A stretch of 56,146 nt of DNA from Gracilaria caudata (lineage: Eukaryota; Rhodophyta; Florideophyceae; Gracilariales; Gracilariaceae), in the NCBI GenBank assembly GCA_030374735.1, contig JASCIV010000061.1, positions 1 to 56,146 of the forward strand, written 5' to 3'. The notes under the pieces were generated by a model. It was given only the letters and a program-made list of their open reading frames with translations. It did not search any database and was not told the origin of the DNA. Positions within the stretch are counted from its first letter, which is position 1. Each line of letters begins with the position of its first letter. Positions 47,506-56,146 of the stretch are shown here, piece by piece. The translations under genes were made by a program, and so were the position numbers.

Positions 47506-50500
47506 ATGGTGCTTGAACAGCTCGTGTCCAAGCTCCATGTGTATGATGCCGGCCTTCAATCTCTGTCCGCGTTCCCCGACGATCTGCGACAGCGCGTGGA
47601 GACCTGGATCGCTAATCTCTCCACCGATGACGACTCACTGTCGCGCTCCGTTCTTGACGAGCTTCGTCGTGAGTTACGCGCTTGCCAGCGCAAGGGCTAC
47701 ACATCCTGCCCGCAGACCGTCGCCGCATTGGAGGCCATGTACGTCGCGCTGCTCGGACACCACTGTGACATGATCCGAGAAGCTGCTGTCGTCGACCTAA
47801 ACGTCCTCTATGACGCTCATGATCTACAGACTGCTGATGCCCTTCCTGTCACTATTGCCACAGTAGGTGAGACTCCCACTGTAGAGGTGTTTCTACGCCC
47901 TACATCGGGCCACTTTGATCCAGCCCTCGTCAATGATTACGCCGCTGTGTTGCGTCTGTTTGGTCCGCAACCTGACGTGAGCGCAGAACCCACTTGGACT
48001 GAACTATCACTTAAGGTCACCGAGCACGGAGTCTTCCGTAAACTGCCCCCGTTTCCGAGACCGGGCTACTATGATTGGGTCATTGCGGAGTCGGGAGACA
48101 CTGCCCCCGTTGTGTTCGACGGCTTTCCCGCCGACACCGTGCGCAGGCTCAGAGGTAGGTTCATAGTCCACCCGAGTGGCATTCGCGAGTCCATCATCAC
48201 TGAAATGCCAGTCGATGAGGTTAATGCCAAGTGGGACGAGAAGACTGGCGAACTGTTAGAAAGAGGATCCTTTGAAGCGGTTCTGAACGAATTGCCAAAA
48301 GTTAAGATGCAGGGCACCACTGCTGTGTATTTGATGGGAGCCTTAGAACGACCGAGGGACGAAGAGAATGCTTCTCCTTTTTCTGTCGTTGAGCGCTCTA
48401 CTCCGGCTTCAATCCTCGGCGGAAATGCTGCATTTGCTAATTTGTGCGCAGAAATGCATAGGTTAGGCTTGACGCCCATTGTTGACGCACTGGACCGTGT
48501 TTCGCGTACTCGAATGCACCGAAAGTATCGACATTTGACCGTTGAAACGCTTACGAAAAAGGGTATTCCTCTGAGACACCCTGGAACAGATGGACGCGAG
48601 AATCAATGGGAAGATTCTGCCCTTCTCAACTATCGTAGAGTTGAGACATGGAATGTAATGATTGCGGAGATAAAAACGCTTGCGGATAAGTATGGCGTTC
48701 GGGGGGTACGGCTGGATAATGCCCAGTCAATGCCCCCTATCATGGCTCCCAACATGGATGAACTGCTGCTGCAAGATAGTGATGGACAGCCACATTATTC
48801 GTTGAGTGAGGTGTTCTATGGGGCGGTCGTCAAGGCCAACGAAGAGTACGGGTATTGGACATCTGAAGCTGGTATCGAGCGAGGATATCCAAACCCGTTT
48901 TTCGTCAAGTTCTGCCGCGAAATGTGGAACGCATATCCTGAATTCATGGTTATCGCTGAATCACATTTCCACAGAGAAGTACAGTTACTCGTTTCAGGTG
49001 CCATTGCGCATACTGTTAGAGTTCCTCAGATCCTTTCGTCAATTTCAGGGAAATCCTTGCGTCGCGATGGCCATGTCACACGATTGCCAGCGAAAAAGAG
49101 GTCAACTGCAAGAACCCTTTCAAGACTGTACCGAAATGACAAAGAATGGCTGCCGAAGAATCCGATTTTGGTCAACAGTACATGCACTCACCTGTCACCC
49201 TTTCCGGGGGTTTTGTACGGCAGAAGAGCGTGGTTGGCCGTAGACCTTTTGTACTTTCTGCCTGAGATTCCAATGCAACTCTTTGGGGAAGAGAGTGGAA
49301 GGGCGTATCGATCAAACATGAAGGGGGTTTCAAACATTGAGGAGATGACAGAGTATGATGTGAACTTTGATGCGGTGCTGCCCAAATCACCTCCTAGGAG
49401 AAGTGGGCATACAAGCCCTGCTGATGCTGTTCTACCAACCGTATCCCTTGGTCCCGGAGTCATTCGCTCCGGAAAGATCTCACCTCTTCCAGGCCCTATG
49501 CCCTCTAAAGCACAGGGACTTCCTCCTTTGACACCTCCATCCAGTGCGGCGGACAGAAAGTTGAAGATGAAGCGACGAGGATCATTGGCAGATATGAAGC
49601 GGATTCCGTCGAATTCAGACCTTGTACGTTCTCGTACCCGGGACGATATGAATGGTGTATCTGTGAGGAGTATGTCCGCTGCTGATCTGAGACGAATGTC
49701 TGAGATGGAAGCACAGACAAGACAAGAAATTGGCCCTTCGCTGGGATACGATATTACTCAAATCACAGGTCATTATGCCCATCGCACATTGTTACGTCAA
49801 GAGCTGGACGCATTAAGAAGTGGAGGTATGTGTGTTTTGAACGTAGAACCCCAATTCAAGCATCAGGTTTTCGCGTTCGCTCGCTTTACCGAGGACCAGA
49901 TTCTGATCGTCGCTACGAACGTGAAGGATAGGACGGACGGAAACCAGTACGGAAAGGGTTGTGATGTGGAAATGGATTTAAAGGTAGCTTGGGAACATCT
50001 CCCAGATTCATTCACAACTGGGGCGGCTCCAGGTGCATTTTACACCGTTGTGGATTCTTTCACTGGTAGAGAGCATTCAGGGGAGGTTTGTACTCTAGAG
50101 GAACTCGTGTTTCGGAAGTACAAGGTCCATCTTGCACCACTTGGGACTGTATTGCTGACTTTAAAACCCGTGGAGGATACTTTGGAACGCCGCGCAGCTC
50201 ATCTCTCTGCAGGCGTCCAGCGGTTGCGTGGTTACCAATCGGATGCGTTTAAAGATCCACGAGAGATTGAAGCGGTTTCGCGAATTACTCGTGGAGCGGC
50301 ATCGTCCGTTAACGATTTCGCGGCAGCCGTGTTGGCCCTTCGCGACGGGTTCCGAAAGGAAGGTTGCGATGATGGCGAGACTGAGAGGCTGCTACAACTT
50401 TGCGTGCAGCGATCCAGTCAACTTCGCTTTATGGTTGCTTACGAGGGTGTACCGGCTCCTCGGGACTTTGAGCCTCCTGCCGCTGAGAGAATTGTGGCTT

Positions 50501-52368
50501 ACTTGACACATATGTCGATGGGAGCACGGGACACAAGCTTAATGAATCTCGCCAGAAATTTGGTGACTAGAACGACAAAACTGGGGCCACTCGTGTTCCT
50601 AACGGCAGAACTTGGTCGGTTCTCAACTGCTGGAGGTTTGGGTGTCATGGTTGACGAACTCACTAAGGGACTTGTGAATCTCGGGCTAGAGGTGTACGTC
50701 ATCTCACCGTACTACTCAGTCAATCGAAAGAATCAAACTGGATATCTCGGAAACCAAATCAAATGGACTAGGAACGTCGGGGTAGATCTAGGTACCCATA
50801 TTGTTGATGTTGGTATCTTTGAAGGTGTCGAGAACGGAGTGAATCTAATCTTCATGGAGAGAGGCGACTATTTCCCGAAAGTATACGCTGATCCAGGAAG
50901 CGCAGCGAAACAACTCCAGACTATTGTACTAATGTCCCTCGGAGCGTTGGAGGTGTGTTGTCAGAAACACCTACATCCGTCGGTAGTGGTTACAAACGAT
51001 TGGTTACCGAGTATGTCCGCTGGATACAGGGACTTCTTTGGTGACTACTTCAAAGACACCTCATTTTTCCATCTGATACACAACCTTGGGGAAGGCGCTT
51101 ATGAAGGTCGCGTGTATCCAAATGCTCATGAAGGCTCACTTGACCACGTGCACCGGCTTCCGAGGCATCTAGTGGTCAATCCGTGGTGGAGCCAAATGGT
51201 TGTTAATCCGTCTCGCTGTGCCATCTTAAGGAGTGATAGCTGGGGTACCGTAAGCCAAAGTTATCTTAACGAATTGAAGGGCGGTCACCCATTGAGTGAC
51301 ATTCTGCAAATTGCGAAATCGCCGTTTGCTTACCCTAACGGCATTCGCAAAGCTGAAAGAGAAGAGGCTCTTCGGACGAAAGGAGCACCCAATCACGCCG
51401 AAGCCAAGGAAATCTTGCAGCAACGCTACTTCGGTTTTCAGCATGGAGACCCGTCAATCCCTCTGTTTGCATTTGTTGGGCGGATTACATCGCAGAAGGG
51501 GGTGCATCTGATCCTGAATGCTGTAGATGAGCTTATAGGCCACACTGGAGGTAAGATTCAAATTCTAGTTGGAGGACCAGCGAACTACGGTGATGAATAC
51601 TCAGCCGGATGTGCTCGACATATGTTGGATTTACGAAGGCGACATCCTTGGTGTTTCTGGGCTGCACCTGATAGCTTCTTCACCGATGGACCAATGTGCA
51701 ATCTTGGGGCCGATTTTGGACTGATGCCATCACTCTTCGAACCAGGAGGTATTGTGCAACAAGAGTTTTTCGTAGCGGGAACGCCAGTAGTCGCGTACAA
51801 AACTGGTGGGCTACGGGACACGGTGCACGAATGGAGAAGTGAAATGGGTGAAGGCAATGGATTCACATTTGAGGATTACTCACACGGCGACTTTGTTTGG
51901 GCTGTGAAACGAGCGCTTCGCGTGTTTTCGCAACCTCATGAATACGAGGAACTGCGGGCAGCTGCTTACGAGACCACCATTGACGTATCGGAGGTTGCTT
52001 GGGCGTGGTCGAGCGAGTTCCACAGGCTGAGGAACGCGATGTACACTCGTGGAGAGGACGTCGCGAATTTGATTTCTGCCACAGCTGGCGAAGAATGTGA
52101 GTTGTACGATCCTCACGCATCGCCAGTATTGCTGCAATGGGGTGGCGCAGGTGAGAACGTTGTGATCAAGGGATCGTTCGACAACTGGTCGGCAGAATGG
52201 CCTCTAAGCAAAGATGTCGGTGAGGGTGGTATGTTTGGCTTGAGATTGCTGCTTCGTCCCGGGGAGTACTACTACAAGTTCAGAGTTGATCAAGAATGGA
52301 CAGTGGCCGAGAATCAGCCGCAGTCAAGGGACGAAGCCGGGTTTGTTAACAATGTCTTAGTGGTGTAG
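47506..52368 (+). CDS. Starch/glycogen synthase, GH13-like + GT5 + glycogen-binding domain
   Basis: A 1620-residue protein. From the ATG at 47506: an N-terminal unknown region and a beta-rich segment, then a GH13 amylase-like barrel (about 300-680) with PIVDALDRV, GVRLDNAQ (near 399) and AESHF (near 484), the usual nucleophile and acid-base regions, though a normal NHD region IV is not seen. It is interrupted by a Ser/Arg/Pro-rich insertion (about 630-740). The GT5 glycosyltransferase (about 1030-1500) begins FLTAELGRFSTAGGLG and has NDWLPSMSAGY, HNLGEGAYEGR, FVGRITSQKG and LFEPGGIVQQE. A CBM48/AMPK-type glycogen-binding domain (about 1536-1620) contains VVIKGSFDNW and YYYKFRVD. GGLG instead of KTGGLGDV suggests UDP-glucose use, as in red algal floridean starch. 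No plastid leader is evident, consistent with a cytosolic site. No intron. Confidence 0.88.
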   Translation: MVLEQLVSKLHVYDAGLQSLSAFPDDLRQRVETWIANLSTDDDSLSRSVLDELRRELRACQRKGYTSCPQTVAALEAMYVALLGHHCDMIREAAVVDLNVLYDAHDLQTADALPVTIATVGETPTVEVFLRPTSGHFDPALVNDYAAVLRLFGPQPDVSAEPTWTELSLKVTEHGVFRKLPPFPRPGYYDWVIAESGDTAPVVFDGFPADTVRRLRGRFIVHPSGIRESIITEMPVDEVNAKWDEKTGELLERGSFEAVLNELPKVKMQGTTAVYLMGALERPRDEENASPFSVVERSTPASILGGNAAFANLCAEMHRLGLTPIVDALDRVSRTRMHRKYRHLTVETLTKKGIPLRHPGTDGRENQWEDSALLNYRRVETWNVMIAEIKTLADKYGVRGVRLDNAQSMPPIMAPNMDELLLQDSDGQPHYSLSEVFYGAVVKANEEYGYWTSEAGIERGYPNPFFVKFCREMWNAYPEFMVIAESHFHREVQLLVSGAIAHTVRVPQILSSISGKSLRRDGHVTRLPAKKRSTARTLSRLYRNDKEWLPKNPILVNSTCTHLSPFPGVLYGRRAWLAVDLLYFLPEIPMQLFGEESGRAYRSNMKGVSNIEEMTEYDVNFDAVLPKSPPRRSGHTSPADAVLPTVSLGPGVIRSGKISPLPGPMPSKAQGLPPLTPPSSAADRKLKMKRRGSLADMKRIPSNSDLVRSRTRDDMNGVSVRSMSAADLRRMSEMEAQTRQEIGPSLGYDITQITGHYAHRTLLRQELDALRSGGMCVLNVEPQFKHQVFAFARFTEDQILIVATNVKDRTDGNQYGKGCDVEMDLKVAWEHLPDSFTTGAAPGAFYTVVDSFTGREHSGEVCTLEELVFRKYKVHLAPLGTVLLTLKPVEDTLERRAAHLSAGVQRLRGYQSDAFKDPREIEAVSRITRGAASSVNDFAAAVLALRDGFRKEGCDDGETERLLQLCVQRSSQLRFMVAYEGVPAPRDFEPPAAERIVAYLTHMSMGARDTSLMNLARNLVTRTTKLGPLVFLTAELGRFSTAGGLGVMVDELTKGLVNLGLEVYVISPYYSVNRKNQTGYLGNQIKWTRNVGVDLGTHIVDVGIFEGVENGVNLIFMERGDYFPKVYADPGSAAKQLQTIVLMSLGALEVCCQKHLHPSVVVTNDWLPSMSAGYRDFFGDYFKDTSFFHLIHNLGEGAYEGRVYPNAHEGSLDHVHRLPRHLVVNPWWSQMVVNPSRCAILRSDSWGTVSQSYLNELKGGHPLSDILQIAKSPFAYPNGIRKAEREEALRTKGAPNHAEAKEILQQRYFGFQHGDPSIPLFAFVGRITSQKGVHLILNAVDELIGHTGGKIQILVGGPANYGDEYSAGCARHMLDLRRRHPWCFWAAPDSFFTDGPMCNLGADFGLMPSLFEPGGIVQQEFFVAGTPVVAYKTGGLRDTVHEWRSEMGEGNGFTFEDYSHGDFVWAVKRALRVFSQPHEYEELRAAAYETTIDVSEVAWAWSSEFHRLRNAMYTRGEDVANLISATAGEECELYDPHASPVLLQWGGAGENVVIKGSFDNWSAEWPLSKDVGEGGMFGLRLLLRPGEYYYKFRVDQEWTVAENQPQSRDEAGFVNNVLVV

Positions 52369-53101
52369 AATTACTTCTGGTTAAAAAAGGTTTTTGTGAC
52401 GATGTTGCAAGCTTGAAATGTTGTGGCGAGTTCGTGTTCTGTTCTACAGGGAAATAGCTCGCGACGGACGACGAACGCCGATTTCAGAACTCGCGAAGTT
52501 TAATCAAGTGACTTATCCCGCTTTGGCAGCTTGCGAGTGAGTGCATCAGTTGCGTTCATCTTGGCATTTTCGGTTAGCGAGCTCGGCTGATGCATGACCC
52601 GCGCGTCCCGTGGCATTCACGCAATCGCCTGGTGTACAAAGGTAAGATAGTGAAAGAAAAGATTCGAACGCCCATCCCGGTGCGACTGCATCTTACCTTT
52701 CCACGACTCTTTTTCAACCAGGTCTTGCTTGATTCGCTTGTGAGAACGACCCAAGCAAGGTCGGAGCCAATGCTTCAGGGTGTCTCACGGTGCGAAAACG
52801 TAGAAAAGCGGAACACATTTTGGAAATTTCTAGCAGAAAGATACGAATATGGCCAACGGGGTGTCATGTCCCTTTGTACACGCGTAAAAACATCGAACGC
52901 GAGTGCCCTCACACACTGCTCACGGGAGTGCAGGATTATCTTAAACGCGGCGGCACTCGTCATGCCCGCGTTTAGATGCATGAACGGCTTGCGCTGCCAA
53001 CCATCTGTACGAGCATCTCGCTGCGAGTAAGATACACTGCCCTCGAAGTCAAGGTGATTCGCTCTTCTTCGCTGCAAGCAAGCTGGGCTTCGCACTGATT
53101 C
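52369..53101. other. Intergenic region, starch synthase / NUP42
   Basis: 733 bp between two genes on the same strand. Open frames (52590-53030 +, 52775-53260 -) overlap each other and lack recognisable domains. Nothing else noted. Confidence 0.45.
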
Positions 53102-53845
53102 ATGGTTATTTGCAAGTATTATCAGGCGGGCCGCTGTCGCTATGGCGATAACTGCAAGTACGAGCACATAGACCCTCCAGGCGGGGGTGCGTTTCATGCT
53201 TCCAACGATCCCTTTGCGTCTCCTGCTGCCAAGCCGAAGCGGAACAACAAGCAGCAACAAGATTTGCTACCGCAATGGCCACTCAGTGTAATTGGGTCCA
53301 GGGAAGATCTTTCTAAGGGAAATGATTTGTCAGGTGATGTTTCGCCGGAAGAACTGCGAGCGCTGGCGTATTCAATGGCTGCACGCGGTATTTCGCCGGA
53401 CGTATCTCGAAAAGAGGGAGAAATGGTTACTGAGCATCGTGCGAAAGTAGATGCGCTGTCAAGAGGAGGTATGCAAACACACGCTCCCCTCGGCAGCAAC
53501 ACGATTCAAATGCGAGATCCTTTTGCGGAAAGCGATGGCTTTTCAGGCGGATTTGGAGGCCAGCGCAGCAATGCTGAAATGGCCGTAGAACATGAACAGA
53601 ACATGGGCAACCCTTTTAGCGCACAACCGCCCGGTAATCCCTTCGGACAAGGTACTTCGTTTGGACATCAACCTCAAGCTTCTTCGTTTCAACAACCAGT
53701 TGGGCAGTCAATGCAACAAAATGCTTCGCAGCAGCTATCATCGCCTCCGCAAAATCTTACACCCGCTCAAGAACAACAATTTAGCGCCCCGCAGTTTGGT
53801 TTTGCGAGTGTCCCAGAAACCGCACCGCCACCAAGATTTTATTGA
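53102..53845 (+). CDS. NUP42: CCCH zinc-finger FG nucleoporin, NUP42/NLP1-like
   Basis: A 247-residue protein. It begins with one CCCH zinc finger, CKYYQAGRCRYGDNCKYEH (Cys4, Cys12, Cys18, His22; spacing C-x7-C-x5-C-x3-H). A short WPLSVIG segment (59-65) and a helical region near 78-116 follow. The C-terminal half is Gln/Ser-rich with FG/PFG dipeptides (DPFAES, GNPFGQG, SFGHQ, QFGFAS). A single N-terminal CCCH finger plus FG repeats is the layout of NUP42/hCG1, which sits on the cytoplasmic face of the nuclear pore with GLE1 and DBP5 in mRNA export. The C-terminal GLE1-binding motif is not obvious. It could also be another CCCH RNA-binding protein. Confidence 0.68.
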   Translation: MVICKYYQAGRCRYGDNCKYEHIDPPGGGAFHASNDPFASPAAKPKRNNKQQQDLLPQWPLSVIGSREDLSKGNDLSGDVSPEELRALAYSMAARGISPDVSRKEGEMVTEHRAKVDALSRGGMQTHAPLGSNTIQMRDPFAESDGFSGGFGGQRSNAEMAVEHEQNMGNPFSAQPPGNPFGQGTSFGHQPQASSFQQPVGQSMQQNASQQLSSPPQNLTPAQEQQFSAPQFGFASVPETAPPPRFY

Positions 53846-54050
53846 GGCAACGAGCATCGTAGCTATTTACTCGTGAAGCTTCGAATCGAAGGAAACGGGT
53901 TTATCTAGAAAATGTCCATCTTTTGTGGCGTGTGCTTTACAATCAATCGAATGGACAGTTGAAGGACATAAGTTCCAGAAATGAGGCGAACTTGTTGTTT
54001 CTTTGTCAAATGAAAACAAACAGATAACGTTACTAGACAGCTTAGGGGTT
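53846..54050. other. Convergent 3' spacer, NUP42 / PSF2
   Basis: 205 bp. Contains a short imperfect palindrome CTTCGAATCGAAG near 53879-53891. No gene. Confidence 0.5.
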
Positions 54051-54936
54051 TTAATCTCGTCGAGCGACGCGGCGTAACTGAAGGCCACCCACGGAACGAT
54101 GACCCGATTCAGAAGCCGGGTTTGCGGAAGAGTTGGTGTCTGAAAGAGGTCCGCGACCATCAGGAGTGAAGTGTATTTCATACAAATTGTTGAGTATTCG
54201 CGTCAGAACTGGTCTGTGTGTGTTAATTTCGTGCATGGACAGGTTGTTCACCTTGATGGCGTTCGCAACACCTCTTACGTTGGAGTGCATCCATTTCCGC
54301 ATTTTGCTTTCACGAACATTGGCTAAGTCTTCTACTGAACGTCGTAACTGACTCACGTGTACTAGATCATCGGGCGCATGGTGGAATAAAAGGGAAGCAA
54401 TCTGTTTGTCATCGTCGGAAATCGAGTGAGTACAAGTATTATGGTTAGAATTCTTGTGGTTCTTGTTTCGCTGCACAAGCGCTCGTGCTTAACATTTTTC
54501 TTTTCAAACGTACTTCGGAGAAATAGAAGGGAATCGGTTGCAATTCATCCTCGTTCTCTCGCTCGTCAGACAGGTATTTTTCGACATTGCGGACCGTCAA
54601 CCATCGAGGTGGAATTATTTTACATCGTTGTACCTTCTTGAGCGCCAAAGCAAGCCACAGCGGAACCTATTAGCCAAAATAAGATGGTGTCCGAACTCCC
54701 ATGCAAACGTTAGTGCTCTTGGTATGTGAAACCTGCCCAGTAGAGTTAGGTAAACGAACCGTTGTGGTAATGGAGGGTTCAAAGGGCCCGAAATTACCTC
54801 TTATAATGCTGATAATACCAAATCTAACCATGGGATTGATGTCTATGAGTTCGTCCTCTGCGAAGAATTCCGATCGTTGAAAAGCAAGCTCTGACTCATG
54901 TGCCTGTGATGCATTCACACCCGTGCTTACTCCCAT
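54051..54936 (-). CDS. PSF2: GINS complex subunit PSF2, three exons
   Basis: A 226-residue subunit of GINS, part of the CMG replicative helicase. Exons are 54936-54760, 54666-54514 and 54401-54051, all phase 0, with introns of 93 nt (GTTCGT...AATAG) and 112 nt (GTACGT...AACAG). Family landmarks appear in order: AEDELIDINP and GNFGPFEPSI, then across the first junction VPLWLALALKKVQRCKIIPP with RWL, then across the second FYFSE/IASLLFHHAPDDL, and finally NNLSMHEINTHRPVLTRILN with NLYEIHF. The first donor is chosen because it gives the same spacing as human PSF2; an alternative CAG/GTTTCA nine codons later would insert residues. The C-terminal tail is basic and Ser-rich. Confidence 0.88.
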
Positions 54937-56146
54937 GATTCCGCAGTGTTCAACGTGACTTTGATGCAAAGATGGAAGTGGCAATATGGTTTCGCGCTAG
55001 GACTTTGAGGCGTGATGAATAGCGTCGAGCCAGAGTTGGTTGGTGGTGGAGTTTGAAATGAGAAAGGTTTCGAAGAAAATGTGGTGCGGACAAAAGTCCC
55101 TCTTGAGAAATCACCCTTGTCTGATGGGGAACGCTACGCCTCGTTGTGTTCGCCGTTAGGGCATCTAGCAGCTCCTCAGCTAGAGGGAAAGCATTTCTTA
55201 GACGAACGAAGTGGAGCGAGCTTCTTCGGGTTTGGTTTCAGTAAAAATTGGGGGTTCGTTTTTTGGCGGGAAAGCCTTTTCTTCATTGCTGTGCTCTTTT
55301 TTGTGCATGTGCGTCCTTTTTTCATATGGTTTGTGTGCAAACCGGTTCGCCCCATACCTCTAGTTTTGCTACGCCTCACAGAGAGAAAAGGATGTATAAC
55401 TCAAAAGAACCATCTTCCTAATATCAATATCATCTTTCAAGAACTCACGCCCTTTGTCCTTATCGCAGCTGAATTCTATATTGTAGTGATACACAAGTAC
55501 TGTGACTCTAAAGACACTTGACCCATGCCAGTCTCTTTCACAGCATCATTTAGCAAGAGTGTGGTATTAATAGAACCTCGGGAGGACTTTACATTCATTC
55601 TAATATGGCTTGTATTATTCGCTTTCCACTAGGCATTGGATAATCGAATCTGACCATTTTAAATGTAGAAATCAGTCAGACCTTTCATAAGAATTCTAGC
55701 AATGCTTAAACGGAACTGACTTCCTCCGGAGCATGCAGTTCATGAAGAACCCGGGAGGAATTTGTTTGCAACAGGAACAGAGTTTTTCTTTTAGATCATT
55801 TTGGAGTTATTTTGACCAACATGTTGGACATTGTCCACATACCGCGCCTTTGTCCAATGGACGAAGGCGGACAAAGGCGGACAAAGGCGCGGTATGTGCG
55901 GCATGACGTCCTTCCAGAAGGCCGAAGGAAGAGCCTTTGTCATATTACCGTGAATTAAAAAATATGTTATGTGCTAGTTGTGCAGCACAACATTATGTCC
56001 TGCGTTGTCCACGACGAACTCTGTCTCGAAGGCTCTGTCTGCCTTCCGCAAAGGATCGTCGGAATTTAACAGTACCGGAGATCATCAAGAAGTGGCCCGA
56101 AAAAATGTTAGGTTTCTTAGTGAGAGAGCGTTTTTTTCAAACGCTC
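54937..56146. other. Right end of window without a recognisable gene
   Basis: About 1.2 kb. A plus-strand frame near 55081-55521 starts on GTG and contains hydrophobic stretches, but no family is recognised. The region has a 12-bp palindrome CCAACATGTTGG (55817-55828), the hairpin at 55836-55898, and a terminal hairpin GAGCGTTT/AAACGCTC (56126-56146) cut by the window edge. Confidence 0.45.
55836..55898. repeat. 20-bp perfect inverted repeat with repetitive loop
   Basis: CACATACCGCGCCTTTGTCC (55836-55855) is the exact reverse complement of 55879-55898. The loop carries repeats of the unit GGAC(A/G)AAGGC, which also forms the inner end of the right arm (55864-55889). This suggests the arm grew from a tandem repeat. 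Confidence 0.85.

Noticed and set aside
52655..52730. B-box-like GTTCGAATC on the minus strand
   Set aside because: The five bases on either side do not pair as a T-stem and no acceptor stem can be formed.
55081..55521. 146-codon plus-strand frame with hydrophobic segments
   Set aside because: It starts on GTG; the preceding ATG reads into a stop in another frame. No recognisable topology or family, though a short exon cannot be excluded.

Overview
This is a nuclear genome segment of a photosynthetic eukaryote, most likely a red alga (inference). Four signs point there. The starch/glycogen synthase is a large GH13-like + GT5 + glycogen-binding protein with the GGLG-type GT5 motif expected of UDP-glucose enzymes, as in floridean (cytosolic) starch synthesis. 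The carbamoyl-phosphate synthase large chain carries a plastid-type leader. There is a thylakoid-lumen TPM/Psb32-like protein whose leader begins MPAFIL. A plant-type topoisomerase VI cofactor (BIN4-like) is present. Genes are compact: I can place only five introns, each 88-112 nt. I found no rRNA, tRNA, CRISPR array or intact transposon.

Layout from left to right: protein disulfide isomerase (+), TSR2 (-), carB (+), a very long cryptochrome/photolyase protein (-), CHD1 remodeller (+), a small single-span membrane protein (-), BLOC1S2/BORC subunit (+), a double CobW/COG0523 protein (-), a 317-residue unknown protein (+), BIN4-like (-), UBX protein (+), TPM protein (-), succinyl-CoA ligase beta (+), a 129-residue unknown protein (-), bZIP-like (+), a 4.3-kb stretch without a recognisable gene, cyclin (+), pyruvate dehydrogenase E1 alpha (-), FBXO9/Hrt3-like F-box protein (+), an unknown protein (-), starch synthase (+), NUP42-like CCCH/FG protein (+), GINS subunit PSF2 (-), then about 1.2 kb without a gene. 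The first fifteen genes alternate strand without exception.

The genes are housekeeping functions rather than one pathway: plastid carbamoyl phosphate and thylakoid upkeep, mitochondrial carbon metabolism (PDH, succinyl-CoA ligase), cytosolic starch, chromatin and replication (CHD1, PSF2, BIN4), and ER folding.

The most interesting signals are: (1) the cryptochrome-family protein, whose roughly 790-residue tail ends in what looks like an RFX-type winged-helix DNA-binding module, suggesting a light-responsive DNA-binding protein; (2) the CobW protein, whose first half has lost every GTPase motif but kept its CobW C-terminal domain; (3) a short motif, ACGAAGGT, over-represented in non-coding DNA; and (4) several strong intergenic hairpins, the best being a 25-bp stem at 27234-27289.
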